Source: CAZKEG01 sp964601575 (GTDB taxonomy: Bacteria > Desulfobacterota > Thermodesulfobacteria > Thermodesulfobacteriales > Thermodesulfatatoraceae). From it: DNA of 12,057 nt. The stretch is taken from contig CAZROA010000083.1 in the NCBI GenBank assembly GCA_964601575.1, positions 1 through 12,057 on the forward strand, in the 5' to 3' direction. The translations under genes were made by a program, and so were the position numbers. The notes under the pieces were generated by a model. That model searched no databases, was not told the DNA's origin, and saw only the letters and a program-made list of their open reading frames with translations. The first letter of the stretch is position 1. Every line of letters starts with the position of its first letter. Below, piece by piece: positions 1-8,045 of this stretch.

Positions 1-119
1 ATCTTCCGCCCGCAGCCCACAAAAAGGACCTCTCCCCCACGGGCCAGCGTCTCCTCAGCCAACGCCAACCCAGGGAAAAGGTGCCCGCCCGTTCCTCCTC
101 CGGCAATAACCAATCTCAT
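1..119 (-). CDS. murG: MurG, lipid II synthase (N-terminal fragment)
   Basis: Start of the UDP-GlcNAc:undecaprenyl-pyrophosphoryl-MurNAc-pentapeptide transferase, which turns lipid I into lipid II at the inner face of the membrane. Only the first 39 codons are in the window; the gene continues past the left edge. The translation begins MRLVIAGGGTGGHLFPGLAL, and the GGGTGGH loop followed by a proline-containing helix is the hallmark of MurG's N-terminal Rossmann domain, which binds the lipid acceptor. The ATG lies 15 bases after the murD stop, with only a weak ribosome site, so translation is probably coupled to murD. ftsW normally separates murD from murG and is missing here. Confidence 0.93.
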   Translation of the reverse strand, partial: MRLVIAGGGTGGHLFPGLALAEETLARGGEVLFVGCGRK

Positions 120-134
120 AAAGAAACCCAAGTT

Positions 135-1529
135 TTAGTGATAAGTGACCATCTTGGTCCGTTGATCTTCTCCTAGATATTCCGGGGCGTAGGCCAATAC
201 GATTTCCCGGAAGAGATCTCCCCGTTCCTGATAATTCTCGAATTGATCAAAACTAGCCGCCGCCGGGGAAAGAAGGACTGTATCTCCGGAGACCGCCTCA
301 GAGATGGCCAAGGCCACCGCTTCTTCCAAAGTAGGGACCAACCTGGTCAGCGTGAGGTCTCTCAATTCTTCGGCCATGAGATGTCGCGAATCACCCATCA
401 GGATCAAGAGCCTGACCTTTTCGCGGATGGCCGAGGCCAAAGGCCGATAGGAAGCCCCTTTGTGTTTACCACCTAAGATAAGGATGATCGGTCCAGCCAA
501 ACCTTCCAGGGCCTTTAAAGTGGCGTCCACGTTGGTAGCCTTAGAATCGTTGACGAAATAGACCCCGCCGAAACAACCGACAAATTCCAACCGATGGGGA
601 AAACCGATAAAGCTTTGGATGGCCCGACTTACCCCTTCTGGGGTAGCCCCGGCCAAACGCGCCGCCAGGGCGGCAGCTACAAAGTTAAGCCGATTGTGTT
701 CCCCGAGGAGTTTGAACCCGGCAAAGGTGTATCTTTCCGGTTCTTCGGCCAGCCTGAGCTCAAAGGCCCCTTCCCTTAAGATTGCTTGAGCCCCTTTGCC
801 TTTGCCAAAGAAATAGACCCGGGCCCGGATCTCTTCTAAGGCCTTTTTGAGATTCGGTAGCTCCTCCGGCAAGATAGCGGCCTGATGCGGGCCCTGAGCG
901 GTGAAAAGCCGCCATTTGGCCCGGGCGTAATCTTCAAAACTCAAATAACGCTCCAGGTGATCCGGAGTAATATTCAAGAGAAGGGCCACCTCCGGAGCAA
1001 AGGTGATCGTAGTCTCCAATTGAAAACTGGAGACCTCAAGGACCACCATCTCTGCCTTTTGACCAGAAAGGATAAATTCCGAAAGCGGAGTCCCGAAGTT
1101 CCCTCCGACAAAGACTCGATAACCAGAAAGCCTCAGGATATCGGTGACCATAGCCGTGGTGGTGGTCTTCCCGTTGGTCCCGGTAATGGCTACCACCTTC
1201 TTACCCTTCAAGTACTGATAGGCCAATTCTAGTTCTCCGATCACCGGTACCCCGGAAAGGACCGCCGAGGCATAGACCTCAAGGGGTACCCCGGGGCTTA
1301 CCACCACCAAGTCGGCTGAGGTCAAGGTCTCTGGCCTGTGGCCACCGGTCTCAAAGATGACCCCTTGCTCCTCGAAGGAGGAAAGGAGCCCCTGAGGAAG
1401 ATCTTTTCGGGGGCGACTTTCGGAAACCACCACCCGAGCTCCTTCACGCAGAAGTAACTTGGTCGCCGCCTGTCCAGAACGACCGAAACCAACCACCACT
1501 ACCTTTTGATTCCGTCTCTCTAGTCTCAT
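135..1529 (-). CDS. murD: MurD, UDP-MurNAc-L-alanine:D-glutamate ligase
   Basis: Cytoplasmic Mur ligase that adds D-glutamate to UDP-MurNAc-L-Ala using ATP. The 464 residues are of normal length and show the three-domain layout. The N-terminal Rossmann-like domain has GFGRSG near residues 14-19. The ATP P-loop GTNGKTT is at 117-123. The expected carbamylated lysine lies in DYARAKWRLF (about K205). The C-terminal signatures are NDSKATN near 327-333 and SPAAASFDQF at 421-430. The usual SPACAS has become SPAAAS, a mild change. The start lies 3 bases after the mraY stop, consistent with coupled translation. No sign of disruption. Confidence 0.96.
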   Translation of the reverse strand: MRLERRNQKVVVVGFGRSGQAATKLLLREGARVVVSESRPRKDLPQGLLSSFEEQGVIFETGGHRPETLTSADLVVVSPGVPLEVYASAVLSGVPVIGELELAYQYLKGKKVVAITGTNGKTTTTAMVTDILRLSGYRVFVGGNFGTPLSEFILSGQKAEMVVLEVSSFQLETTITFAPEVALLLNITPDHLERYLSFEDYARAKWRLFTAQGPHQAAILPEELPNLKKALEEIRARVYFFGKGKGAQAILREGAFELRLAEEPERYTFAGFKLLGEHNRLNFVAAALAARLAGATPEGVSRAIQSFIGFPHRLEFVGCFGGVYFVNDSKATNVDATLKALEGLAGPIILILGGKHKGASYRPLASAIREKVRLLILMGDSRHLMAEELRDLTLTRLVPTLEEAVALAISEAVSGDTVLLSPAAASFDQFENYQERGDLFREIVLAYAPEYLGEDQRTKMVTYH

Positions 1530-1532
1530 CGC

Positions 1533-2609
1533 CTATCTCAATTTTAAAGTACTCAACGCCACCAGCCCCAAAAGGGAAGAGATAATCCAAAAACGGACGA
1601 TTATCTTGGGCTCTGGCCAGCCTTTTTTTTCAAAATGATGGTGAAGCGGCGCCATCAAAAAGATGCGCTTACCACCGGTCATCTTAAAATACCCTACTTG
1701 AAGCATCACGGAGAGGGCCTCCACCACAAAAATCCCCCCGGCCAGAACCAACAAGAGCTCCTGCTTGGCCACCACCGCCACCGCTCCCAAGGCTGCCCCC
1801 AGCGAAAGCGAGCCCACATCACCCATAAAGATCTCCGCCGGGTAAGCGTTATACCAAAGAAAGCCGAGCCCGGCCCCGACCAAAGCCCCGCAAAAGATAG
1901 CCAACTCTCCGGCTCCAGGGACATAAGGAATCTGGAGATAGGCCGCCAGTCGGGCATGGCCAGCCAGATAGACAAAGAGCATATAGACCATGGCCACTAT
2001 GATAAAAGGCCCGATAGCCAGACCATCTAGGCCATCGGTAAGGTTCACCGCATTTGAAGAACCAACGACCACCACCATGGCAAAGGGTAAATAGAGAAAG
2101 CCCAAGTCCGGGCGAAAGGTCTTGAAAAACGGGACCGAAAGCTTGGTATCAAAGGCTCCGAGGCGCACAATAAAAAAGACAAAGGCAATGGCCACCAATC
2201 CCTGTAAAAGGAGCTTCTCCCGACCGGTAAGGCCAAGGCTCCTCTTCTTGGTCACCTTTTGCCAATCGTCCAAAAAGCCGATAAGGCCGAAAGCGAGCAA
2301 GACCCCAAGGGCCGCCCAAAGATAAAGATTGCTTAAGTTCCCCCAGAGGAGGACACTGACCACCACGGCCAAAAGGATGATCACCCCGCCCATGGTTGGG
2401 GTGCCGGCCTTGTGTTGATGATCAGGACCGATCTCCCGAATAACTTGCCCGAATTGCTTGGCCCGCATGTAATTGATGAAAGGGGGCATGAGAAAGTAGA
2501 CGATCAGGCCCGCGGTGATGATGGCATAAATGGTGCGAAAGGTAATGTACCGAAAGACGTTAAAAAGACTGCACCATTTATGCAAGGGATAGAGGAGGTG
2601 ATAAAACAT
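1533..2609 (-). CDS. mraY: MraY, phospho-MurNAc-pentapeptide translocase
   Basis: Integral membrane enzyme that transfers phospho-MurNAc-pentapeptide from UDP to undecaprenyl phosphate, making lipid I. The 358 residues match the family length. Many hydrophobic segments are evident, and the catalytic motifs are all present: FLDDW at 112-116, NLTDGLDGLA at 189-198, GDVGSLSLG at 263-271 and the loop motif HHHFE at 323-327. The substrate-binding region HKAGTPTMGG lies at 66-75. The ATG follows the murF stop codon with no gap and has a strong ribosome site (GGAGGAG at 2619-2625, inside the end of murF), so the two genes are likely translated together. Confidence 0.97.
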   Translation of the reverse strand: MFYHLLYPLHKWCSLFNVFRYITFRTIYAIITAGLIVYFLMPPFINYMRAKQFGQVIREIGPDHQHKAGTPTMGGVIILLAVVVSVLLWGNLSNLYLWAALGVLLAFGLIGFLDDWQKVTKKRSLGLTGREKLLLQGLVAIAFVFFIVRLGAFDTKLSVPFFKTFRPDLGFLYLPFAMVVVVGSSNAVNLTDGLDGLAIGPFIIVAMVYMLFVYLAGHARLAAYLQIPYVPGAGELAIFCGALVGAGLGFLWYNAYPAEIFMGDVGSLSLGAALGAVAVVAKQELLLVLAGGIFVVEALSVMLQVGYFKMTGGKRIFLMAPLHHHFEKKGWPEPKIIVRFWIISSLLGLVALSTLKLR

Positions 2610-3986
2610 CTAGATTTTCTCCTCCAAGGCCTTGATTACTTCTTCCATCCTCATCGCCCGCGAACCTTTGACCAAGATAAGACTGGGTTGATCAAGAAGA
2701 GAAAGGACTCTCTCAACCAAGGTCTCTTTATCTGAAAAGACCTCGGCCTTAGAGCCAGCCCCTTGGGCCACGGCCCGAGCATGATCCCCCACGATCAGGA
2801 TATGGTCAAAGACCGAGGAAAGCCTCTCTCCGGCCTCTTGGTGAAGCTCCTCGGCTGCCTGACCAAGCTCTTTCATGTCTCCGATAACGGCGATACGGCG
2901 AGAAAACTCACCGGCTAAGGCCTTGACCACCTCAACAGCCGCCTCAAGAGAGGCCGGGTTGGCGTTATAGGTGTCATCAAGGAGAAGATGCTCCCCGAGG
3001 TTTTTTAACTCCAAACGTCCGCTTAAGGTCTTCCCCCGAGAGAGCCCTTCGGCCACCTGAGAGAGACTAAGACCAAGGGCCAAGGCCGCGGCTGCCGCTG
3101 CCAAGGCATCAAGGACAAAATGCCGACCAAGTAAAGGTAGGGTGACCTCAACCTCTTCTCCTTGATAAATCAGGACAAAATGTGTGCCCCTTCGATCTAG
3201 ACGGAGCCCACGAGCCCTTACCTCTGCCCCTTCCTCAAAACCAAAGGAAAGGAACCAATGCTCCGAAGACAAGGACTCCACGCGTTTCCGTACTTCTCGT
3301 TGATCATAAGGATAGATCAGGGGCGAGCCTATCTTGGCCCTTTCAAAGAGGGCCAATTTCTCCTTTAACACACCTTCTAAGTCGCCCAAACCCTCCAGGT
3401 GTGAGGGATGGACCGAAACCAAGACCGCTATATCTGGATCGACGATCTCGGCAAGACGAGCAATCTCTCCTGGTTGATTGGTAGCCAATTCTAACACCCA
3501 GACGTGAGCCTCGTCCGAGGCCTGAAAGATGGAGAGCGGGACCCCGATGAGGTTGTTCCAATTCCCAGGATTTTTGGCCACTTCAAAGTGACCGGACAAA
3601 ATCTGGGCCAAGAGTTCCTTGGTGGTACTCTTCCCACAGGAGCCAGTGATCGCCACGACCCGCCCTGAAAACCTCTTCCGCACCAGGGCCGCCAAGTCAC
3701 CCAAGGCCTTGAGGGTGTCTTCGACCTGAATAAGAGAGAGGGCCCGATGAAGATCAACGATATTTATATTCTCTGGCCAACGGCTGACCATAGCCCCTTT
3801 GGCCCCGTTTTCAAAGGCCTCAAGAACAAATTGATGGCCATCAAACTTTGTTCCTTTTAAGGCCACAAAGAGCTCACCTGGTTTTACCGTGCGCGAATCC
3901 GTAGAGACTCCAGTAAAAGAGATCCGCATATCACCATTTAAGAGGATGCCACCTGTGGCTCGAACTACATCTTCCGTAGTGATCAT
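2610..3986 (-). CDS. murF: MurF, UDP-MurNAc-tripeptide:D-Ala-D-Ala ligase
   Basis: Cytoplasmic ATP-dependent ligase that adds D-alanyl-D-alanine, completing the UDP-MurNAc-pentapeptide. The 458 residues are of family length. Visible signatures are the substrate-domain STDSR near 28-32, the P-loop GSCGKSTTKE at 115-124, NPGNWNNLIGVPLS at 139-152, DDTYNANPAS at 337-346, IGDMKELG at 368-375 and KGSRAMRME at 440-448. The P-loop reads GSCGKS where GSNGKT is common; the invariant glycines and lysine remain, so activity is expected. The start overlaps the murE stop as ATGA and has GGAGG a few bases upstream. Confidence 0.96.
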   Translation of the reverse strand: MITTEDVVRATGGILLNGDMRISFTGVSTDSRTVKPGELFVALKGTKFDGHQFVLEAFENGAKGAMVSRWPENINIVDLHRALSLIQVEDTLKALGDLAALVRKRFSGRVVAITGSCGKSTTKELLAQILSGHFEVAKNPGNWNNLIGVPLSIFQASDEAHVWVLELATNQPGEIARLAEIVDPDIAVLVSVHPSHLEGLGDLEGVLKEKLALFERAKIGSPLIYPYDQREVRKRVESLSSEHWFLSFGFEEGAEVRARGLRLDRRGTHFVLIYQGEEVEVTLPLLGRHFVLDALAAAAAALALGLSLSQVAEGLSRGKTLSGRLELKNLGEHLLLDDTYNANPASLEAAVEVVKALAGEFSRRIAVIGDMKELGQAAEELHQEAGERLSSVFDHILIVGDHARAVAQGAGSKAEVFSDKETLVERVLSLLDQPSLILVKGSRAMRMEEVIKALEEKI

Positions 3987-5434
3987 GCCGCCTCCGTGAG
4001 CAGAAATTCTCTAACCACTGCCTGATCAGAAAAGGGCCGACGGACCCCTTTGACCTCCTGATAATCTTCATGACCTTTGCCAGCAATAAGGAACACATCT
4101 CCAGGGACGAGTCGGGAAAGCCCCTTCAAAATGGCCTCTCGCCGATCGGGAATCACCAGCGGTAAGGCCCCGTTCATCCCAGTGAGAATGTCTCTGATGA
4201 TCTCTTCTGGATCTTCATGACGGGGATTATCCGAGGTAACGATTACCAAATCAGCCAACCTAGCCGCTACCTCTCCCATTAAGGGTCTTTTTCCCTTATC
4301 GCGGTTACCACCGCAGCCAAAGAGACAGAAAAGCCGACCCCTCACCAAAGGTCGAAGACTGATCAGGGCCTTGGCCAGGGCCTCAGGGGTGTGAGCATAA
4401 TCTACGAATACCAAGGCCTGGTGTATCTCTCCGACCAATTCAAGTCTACCCGGTGGGGCAGAGAGATCAGAAAGGGCCTCTATCGTCTCCTCAAAAGAAA
4501 AACCCAGGGCAAGACCGGTGGCCACGGTCAAGAGGAGATTCTCTAATTGAAAATCTCCGAAGAGCTTGGTCGACAGTTCTCGCCTCTTCTTTCCGAACCT
4601 CAGGAGGAAAGAATAACCCCTTGGCGACCGGGCCGTAATCGTACCGGTTATATCTCCTGCCTCCCCTACCCTGACTATTTGTTCGCCAAGGGCTTCAGCC
4701 AACTTCCGCCCCCAAGGATCGGAGACATTGACCACGGCCCTGCCCTGAAAACTCAAATATTCCTCGAAAAGCTTTCTTTTAGCGGAAAAATAGGCCTCTA
4801 TATCTCGGTGATAATCCAAGTGATCCCGTGAAAGATTGGTAAAGATAGCTACTTCAAAGAGAAGACCATCAACTCGCCCCTGATCAAGGGCATGGGAGGA
4901 GACCTCCATCACCGCGTGGGTAAGTCCTGCTTGGACCATCTCCGCCAAATATCGATGCAGATGAATCACCGAGGGGGTAGTCTCCTTGGCCGGGAGGATA
5001 CGTCGACCGAGATCATATTGGATCGTCCCGATCAGCCCTGGTCTAAGGCCCAATCTTTTCAGGAGATGCCGAATAAACCAGGCCGTGGAAGTCTTTCCGT
5101 TGGTGCCGGTAATCCCGATCAAGGTCAATCTTTCAGTCGGGAAATCGTAAAAGGCAGCGGCCAAGGCCCCTAAAATGGCCTGAGTATCCGAGACCCGGAC
5201 CAAACCTATCCCTTCAGGAAGGGGGTAAGGCCTTTCGACCACGATGGCCGTTGCCCCTCGGGCCAGGGCGTCAGGGATGAAGCAATGCCCGTCATGGGTC
5301 AACCCCCGACGGGCGACAAAGAGATACCCTGGACCGACTTCACGTGAGTCATCGGTGAGACCGATGACCTGTTTTTCGGCCCCTTTCATCTCTAAAAAGG
5401 GGATATCTTGAAAGAGTTCCTTAAGCGTCTTCAT
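3983..5434 (-). CDS. murE: MurE, UDP-MurNAc-dipeptide:meso-diaminopimelate ligase
   Basis: Cytoplasmic ligase that adds the third residue of the stem peptide. The 483 residues include the UDP-binding domain (TDDSREV near 27-33), the P-loop GTNGKTS at 110-116, the ETTPS substrate loop at 151-155, EVSSHALDQGRV at 177-188, the expected carbamylated lysine in SAKRKLF (about K219) and GKGHEDYQ at 452-459. The DNPRHEDP motif at 402-409 is the known signature for meso-diaminopimelate rather than lysine, so the organism probably has DAP-type peptidoglycan. The start lies inside the end of the ftsI-like gene (14-base overlap); the stop overlaps the murF start by 4 bases. Confidence 0.96.
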   Translation of the reverse strand: MKTLKELFQDIPFLEMKGAEKQVIGLTDDSREVGPGYLFVARRGLTHDGHCFIPDALARGATAIVVERPYPLPEGIGLVRVSDTQAILGALAAAFYDFPTERLTLIGITGTNGKTSTAWFIRHLLKRLGLRPGLIGTIQYDLGRRILPAKETTPSVIHLHRYLAEMVQAGLTHAVMEVSSHALDQGRVDGLLFEVAIFTNLSRDHLDYHRDIEAYFSAKRKLFEEYLSFQGRAVVNVSDPWGRKLAEALGEQIVRVGEAGDITGTITARSPRGYSFLLRFGKKRRELSTKLFGDFQLENLLLTVATGLALGFSFEETIEALSDLSAPPGRLELVGEIHQALVFVDYAHTPEALAKALISLRPLVRGRLFCLFGCGGNRDKGKRPLMGEVAARLADLVIVTSDNPRHEDPEEIIRDILTGMNGALPLVIPDRREAILKGLSRLVPGDVFLIAGKGHEDYQEVKGVRRPFSDQAVVREFLLTEAA

Positions 5435-6812
5435 CCGCCAAGATAAGCCTGCATTTTTTGATCTTCTTTAGCGGTGTCCCTGGGGCAGGCCATTGCTTTA
5501 CCGTAACCCCGAAACCGGAGAACTGCACCTCAAGCCCCAACCGGGAAAGACATTCTAAGGCCGCCCGGAGGGTAAGCCCCCGCACATCAGGCATTACTCG
5601 AGGGGACCAAGAGGCCCTTTTTATCTTTTCTTTGCCCGGAAATTGATAAACCCGCAAGGCCCCGGGTACGACCCGGGTAGGATAGACCGGAAGCCCCCAC
5701 ACTTTAACCCCTTTTAGATAGAGAAAATAGGCGAGCTTGGGTGAACGTTTGGGCCAGAGCCCGGCCAAGACGAAGGCCCCAGCCTTTCGGTTCCCTCCCC
5801 ACCACCAGAGCCCGCCTTTTTTCAAAGGCTCAAGGCCAGAAAGAGAACGATAACCAACACCTACGGTATAGGTCTCTCCCTTGGTCTTTACCTTCCAGAC
5901 CACTTTTGGATAAAAGACCCGTCCAGTGACCAAGGCAGCCAGGGCCCTGGTCATCTGGAGGGGAGTGGCCATGACCTCCGAAAGATCATCTACCTCCGGG
6001 GGCAAAAGCCCAAGACTTTCCCCGGGTAAATCGATGCGGGTCGGCTCACCAAAACCTAGATCCCGCAGGAAACTGCCCCAATCTTGATAAGAACTCCCCC
6101 AAAAGGCCTCCTCAAGGGGTTTTTTTAATATAGAGAGAGGGAGGACGTCGTGTAACAGCGGATTCACCGAAGAGGTAGAGACCAACCCGAGGACTCGCCC
6201 GGTCTTTAATTCCATGACCACTCCAGCACCTTCCTTGGCGTGAAAGAGCCGTTGGGCTCGGGTAACGTCTCGGTACAATTGTTGTTCAAGGTCAATGTTA
6301 ATCGAGGTCCGTAAAACGGAGTCTGGAGAACGCAGAATAGGATCATAGCTGGCTTCAAGACCAGAAAGTCCTTGTCCGCCTTGACTGACCTCTCCGAGAA
6401 GAGAGGCGGTGCTCTCTCCAAAGGGATAGAGGCGCTTGTAGTAGTCAAGAAACAATATCCCTGGTAGACCCTCTAGTTCTTTGACCAAGACCTCAGAGAC
6501 CTCTCGCCGTAAAAGGATGGTCCCTTCTCTCTGAGCCAGGAGGAAACGCAATTGTTGAGGAGATTCTCCTAGGGCCTTGGCCAGGCTATCTATATTTTGA
6601 GGAGTGGCCAAAAAGGCCGTAGTGGAGAGAAAAAGGCCTTTAGTCGATCGAGATTCAGCCAAAAGGCGGTTTTCAAAGTCGTAAATTCGGCCCCGAGCCC
6701 GACTGAAGTCATAAAGATCGGCATTCCCCTCCTTAGAAAAGAGGCTAGGGACTAAACAAAAGGCCCCTAACAAAAGGATAATGATCCCCAAAAAAACGAT
6801 CCCGAACCTCAT
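5421..6812 (-). CDS. ftsI: FtsI/PBP3-like protein lacking the active-site motifs, with a PASTA domain
   Basis: By position and homology this is the septal class B penicillin-binding protein, but it looks catalytically dead. The ATG at 6812 overlaps the ftsL stop as ATGA, giving 463 residues; typical FtsI is about 550-650. Retained parts: membrane anchor (about 4-23), RGRIYDFENRLLAES (40-54), YPFGE and GLSGLE (129-154), GVVMELKTG (197-205), LGFGEPTRIDLPGE (252-265), TPLQMTRALAAL (283-294) and a C-terminal PASTA domain (about 407-458). The stretch that should carry SxxK is missing between SVNP (215-218) and HD (221-222). The SxN position reads SSY (240-242). The KTG strand is replaced by a tryptophan-rich segment (about 335-345). 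KTG at 203-205 is the ordinary pre-catalytic PxTG-like strand, not the active-site motif. The frame is open throughout, which argues for a conserved pseudoenzyme rather than a pseudogene. A scaffold role in the divisome is inference. Confidence 0.85.
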   Translation of the reverse strand: MRFGIVFLGIIILLLGAFCLVPSLFSKEGNADLYDFSRARGRIYDFENRLLAESRSTKGLFLSTTAFLATPQNIDSLAKALGESPQQLRFLLAQREGTILLRREVSEVLVKELEGLPGILFLDYYKRLYPFGESTASLLGEVSQGGQGLSGLEASYDPILRSPDSVLRTSINIDLEQQLYRDVTRAQRLFHAKEGAGVVMELKTGRVLGLVSTSSVNPLLHDVLPLSILKKPLEEAFWGSSYQDWGSFLRDLGFGEPTRIDLPGESLGLLPPEVDDLSEVMATPLQMTRALAALVTGRVFYPKVVWKVKTKGETYTVGVGYRSLSGLEPLKKGGLWWWGGNRKAGAFVLAGLWPKRSPKLAYFLYLKGVKVWGLPVYPTRVVPGALRVYQFPGKEKIKRASWSPRVMPDVRGLTLRAALECLSRLGLEVQFSGFGVTVKQWPAPGTPLKKIKKCRLILADEDA

Positions 6813-7144
6813 GGCTTGATAATGATCTTTTGTTCTGGCGTTGCTTCCCTGAGCCCTAAGGCCTTGGCCTTGGCGTAAACCACCTCTTTGGCGGTCAAGG
6901 CCTGATATTCGGCCAACAATTGTTGATGTTTGATATGCAGAGAAGTCACTTCCTTCTTTAGCCGACATACATGCCGATACTGATTAAACAGCATGGTCCC
7001 CAAGGCCAGAGAAAGGACCGCAATCAAGACTAGGGCCGTGCGCCAGATCAATCCCCTAAGCCCCACCCTTTCTTTGGCCCGCTGGCGGGCCCGACCCTTG
7101 GGGGTAAAGGTATAAAGAATGGTACCTTGCGGTGCAGAAGCCAT
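6809..7144 (-). CDS. ftsL: FtsL-like division protein
   Basis: Small bitopic membrane protein of the divisome, which in other bacteria forms a complex with FtsB, FtsQ and the FtsW-FtsI synthase. The 111 residues comprise a basic cytoplasmic N-terminus (about 1-35), one hydrophobic span (about 33-53) and a periplasmic coiled-coil-like region (about 55-95) with the heptad-like pattern of the FtsL/DivIC family. Sequence conservation in this family is low, so the call rests on topology, size and its place between rsmH and ftsI. The ATG at 7144 is chosen because it has a strong GGAGGAGGG ribosome site and lies 10 bases after the rsmH stop. Its stop overlaps the ftsI-like start by 4 bases. It remains intact although its usual partner FtsI is degenerate. 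Confidence 0.83.
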   Translation of the reverse strand: MASAPQGTILYTFTPKGRARQRAKERVGLRGLIWRTALVLIAVLSLALGTMLFNQYRHVCRLKKEVTSLHIKHQQLLAEYQALTAKEVVYAKAKALGLREATPEQKIIIKP

Positions 7145-7145
7145 T

Positions 7146-7156
7146 CCCTCCTCCTC
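7146..7156 (-). promoter_or_regulatory. Ribosome binding site of ftsL
   Basis: A purine-rich run reading GAGGAGGAGGG on the minus strand ends one base before the ATG at 7144. It overlaps the rsmH stop codon. It fixes the ftsL start there rather than at upstream in-frame alternatives inside rsmH. Confidence 0.7.
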
Positions 7157-8045
7157 AAATCCTTTCTGCCGCCCGAAGCTTGGCACTCCGGGCCCTTGGA
7201 TTACGTCTAATCTCCTCCCTTGAGGCAACCACCGGCTTCTTGGTCAGGACCTTGAGCCGAGGATCATCCTTAAAAGCCTGTTTTACCAGGCGATCCTCTA
7301 AGGAATGGAAAGAGATGACCACCAATCGCCCACCGGGTTTGAGACAGCGCGGGATCTCTTCGAGGAATTGTTTCAGATTTTCAAGCTCTCGATTGACCAC
7401 GATCCTCAGGGCCTGGAAAGTGCGCGTGGCCGGGTGGAGTCTCCCATATCGCGCGGAAGGCGGCACGGCCTTCAGGATGATCTCTGCTAGTTCCCCGGTG
7501 GTCTCAATCCGTTTTTGGCGCCTGGCCTCAGCAATGGCCTTGGCAATCCTCCGGGCAAAACGTTCTTCACCGTAAGCCCGGATCAATTCCTCAAGTTGAG
7601 GCGCAGGAAGGGTATTGACCAAATCTCGGGCCGTCTGAGAAAAACGGTCATCCATACGCATATCCAGGGGTTCGTCCCGTAAGAAACTGAATCCGCGTCC
7701 CGAGCCCTCAATCAAAAAGGAAGAGAGCCCTAAATCCACCAGGACCCCGTCAACAGGGATCTTCTGAAGGTCTTCGAGGACAGCACGTATCCTGGCAAAA
7801 TTTTCACGAACAAGGAGAAACCGCCCGGCAAAAGGGGCCAAGCGTTTTTCAGCCAGGGCCAAAGACTCCTTGTTCCACTCAAACCCCACCAAGAACCCGT
7901 TGGGGGCCGAGGCCTCCAAAATGGCTTGACTATGCCCCCCGAGCCCTACGGTTCCATCTACATAGAGGCCCCCTGGCTTGACCGCCAACCAAAAAAGGAC
8001 CTCCTTCACCAAGACCGGTTCATGTTGAGACCTCTTGGCGGCCAA
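7155..8045 (-). CDS. rsmH: RsmH (MraW), 16S rRNA C1402 N4-methyltransferase
   Basis: S-adenosylmethionine-dependent enzyme that methylates N4 of C1402 in 16S rRNA. Motifs: HEPVLVKEVL near the N-terminus (the family's HxPVL start), the SAM-binding loop VDGTVGLGGHS, VDLGLSS, FSFLRDEPLDMRMD, TRTFQALRIVVN, and SFHSLEDRLVK. The frame is open back to about 8150, but conserved sequence begins only at HEPV, and the region before it is shadow sequence inside mraZ. The best in-frame start is the TTG at 8045, giving 296 residues, close to the family's roughly 300, and overlapping the mraZ end by 26 bases. No strong ribosome site is seen there, so a further-upstream TTG (8054 or 8150) cannot be excluded. 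The function is confident; the start is not. Confidence 0.93.
   Translation of the reverse strand: MAAKRSQHEPVLVKEVLFWLAVKPGGLYVDGTVGLGGHSQAILEASAPNGFLVGFEWNKESLALAEKRLAPFAGRFLLVRENFARIRAVLEDLQKIPVDGVLVDLGLSSFLIEGSGRGFSFLRDEPLDMRMDDRFSQTARDLVNTLPAPQLEELIRAYGEERFARRIAKAIAEARRQKRIETTGELAEIILKAVPPSARYGRLHPATRTFQALRIVVNRELENLKQFLEEIPRCLKPGGRLVVISFHSLEDRLVKQAFKDDPRLKVLTKKPVVASREEIRRNPRARSAKLRAAERI

Noticed and set aside
6123..6134. SILK (residues 227-230 of the FtsI-like protein) as a surviving SxxK motif
   Set aside because: It follows an HD pair and precedes a helix leading to SSY, which matches the segment just before SxN in normal FtsI. It is only about 10 residues from SSY, whereas the catalytic serine normally lies about 50 or more residues upstream.
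6813..6968. A 52-codon in-frame N-terminal extension of the ftsI-like gene
   Set aside because: It lies wholly inside ftsL in another frame, is polar and low in complexity, and precedes the membrane anchor. The ATG at 6812 overlaps the ftsL stop as ATGA, the coupling also seen at murE/murF and pilR/pilS.
7132..7575. 147-codon open frame on the plus strand
   Set aside because: Antisense shadow of rsmH and ftsL, with no supporting signals.
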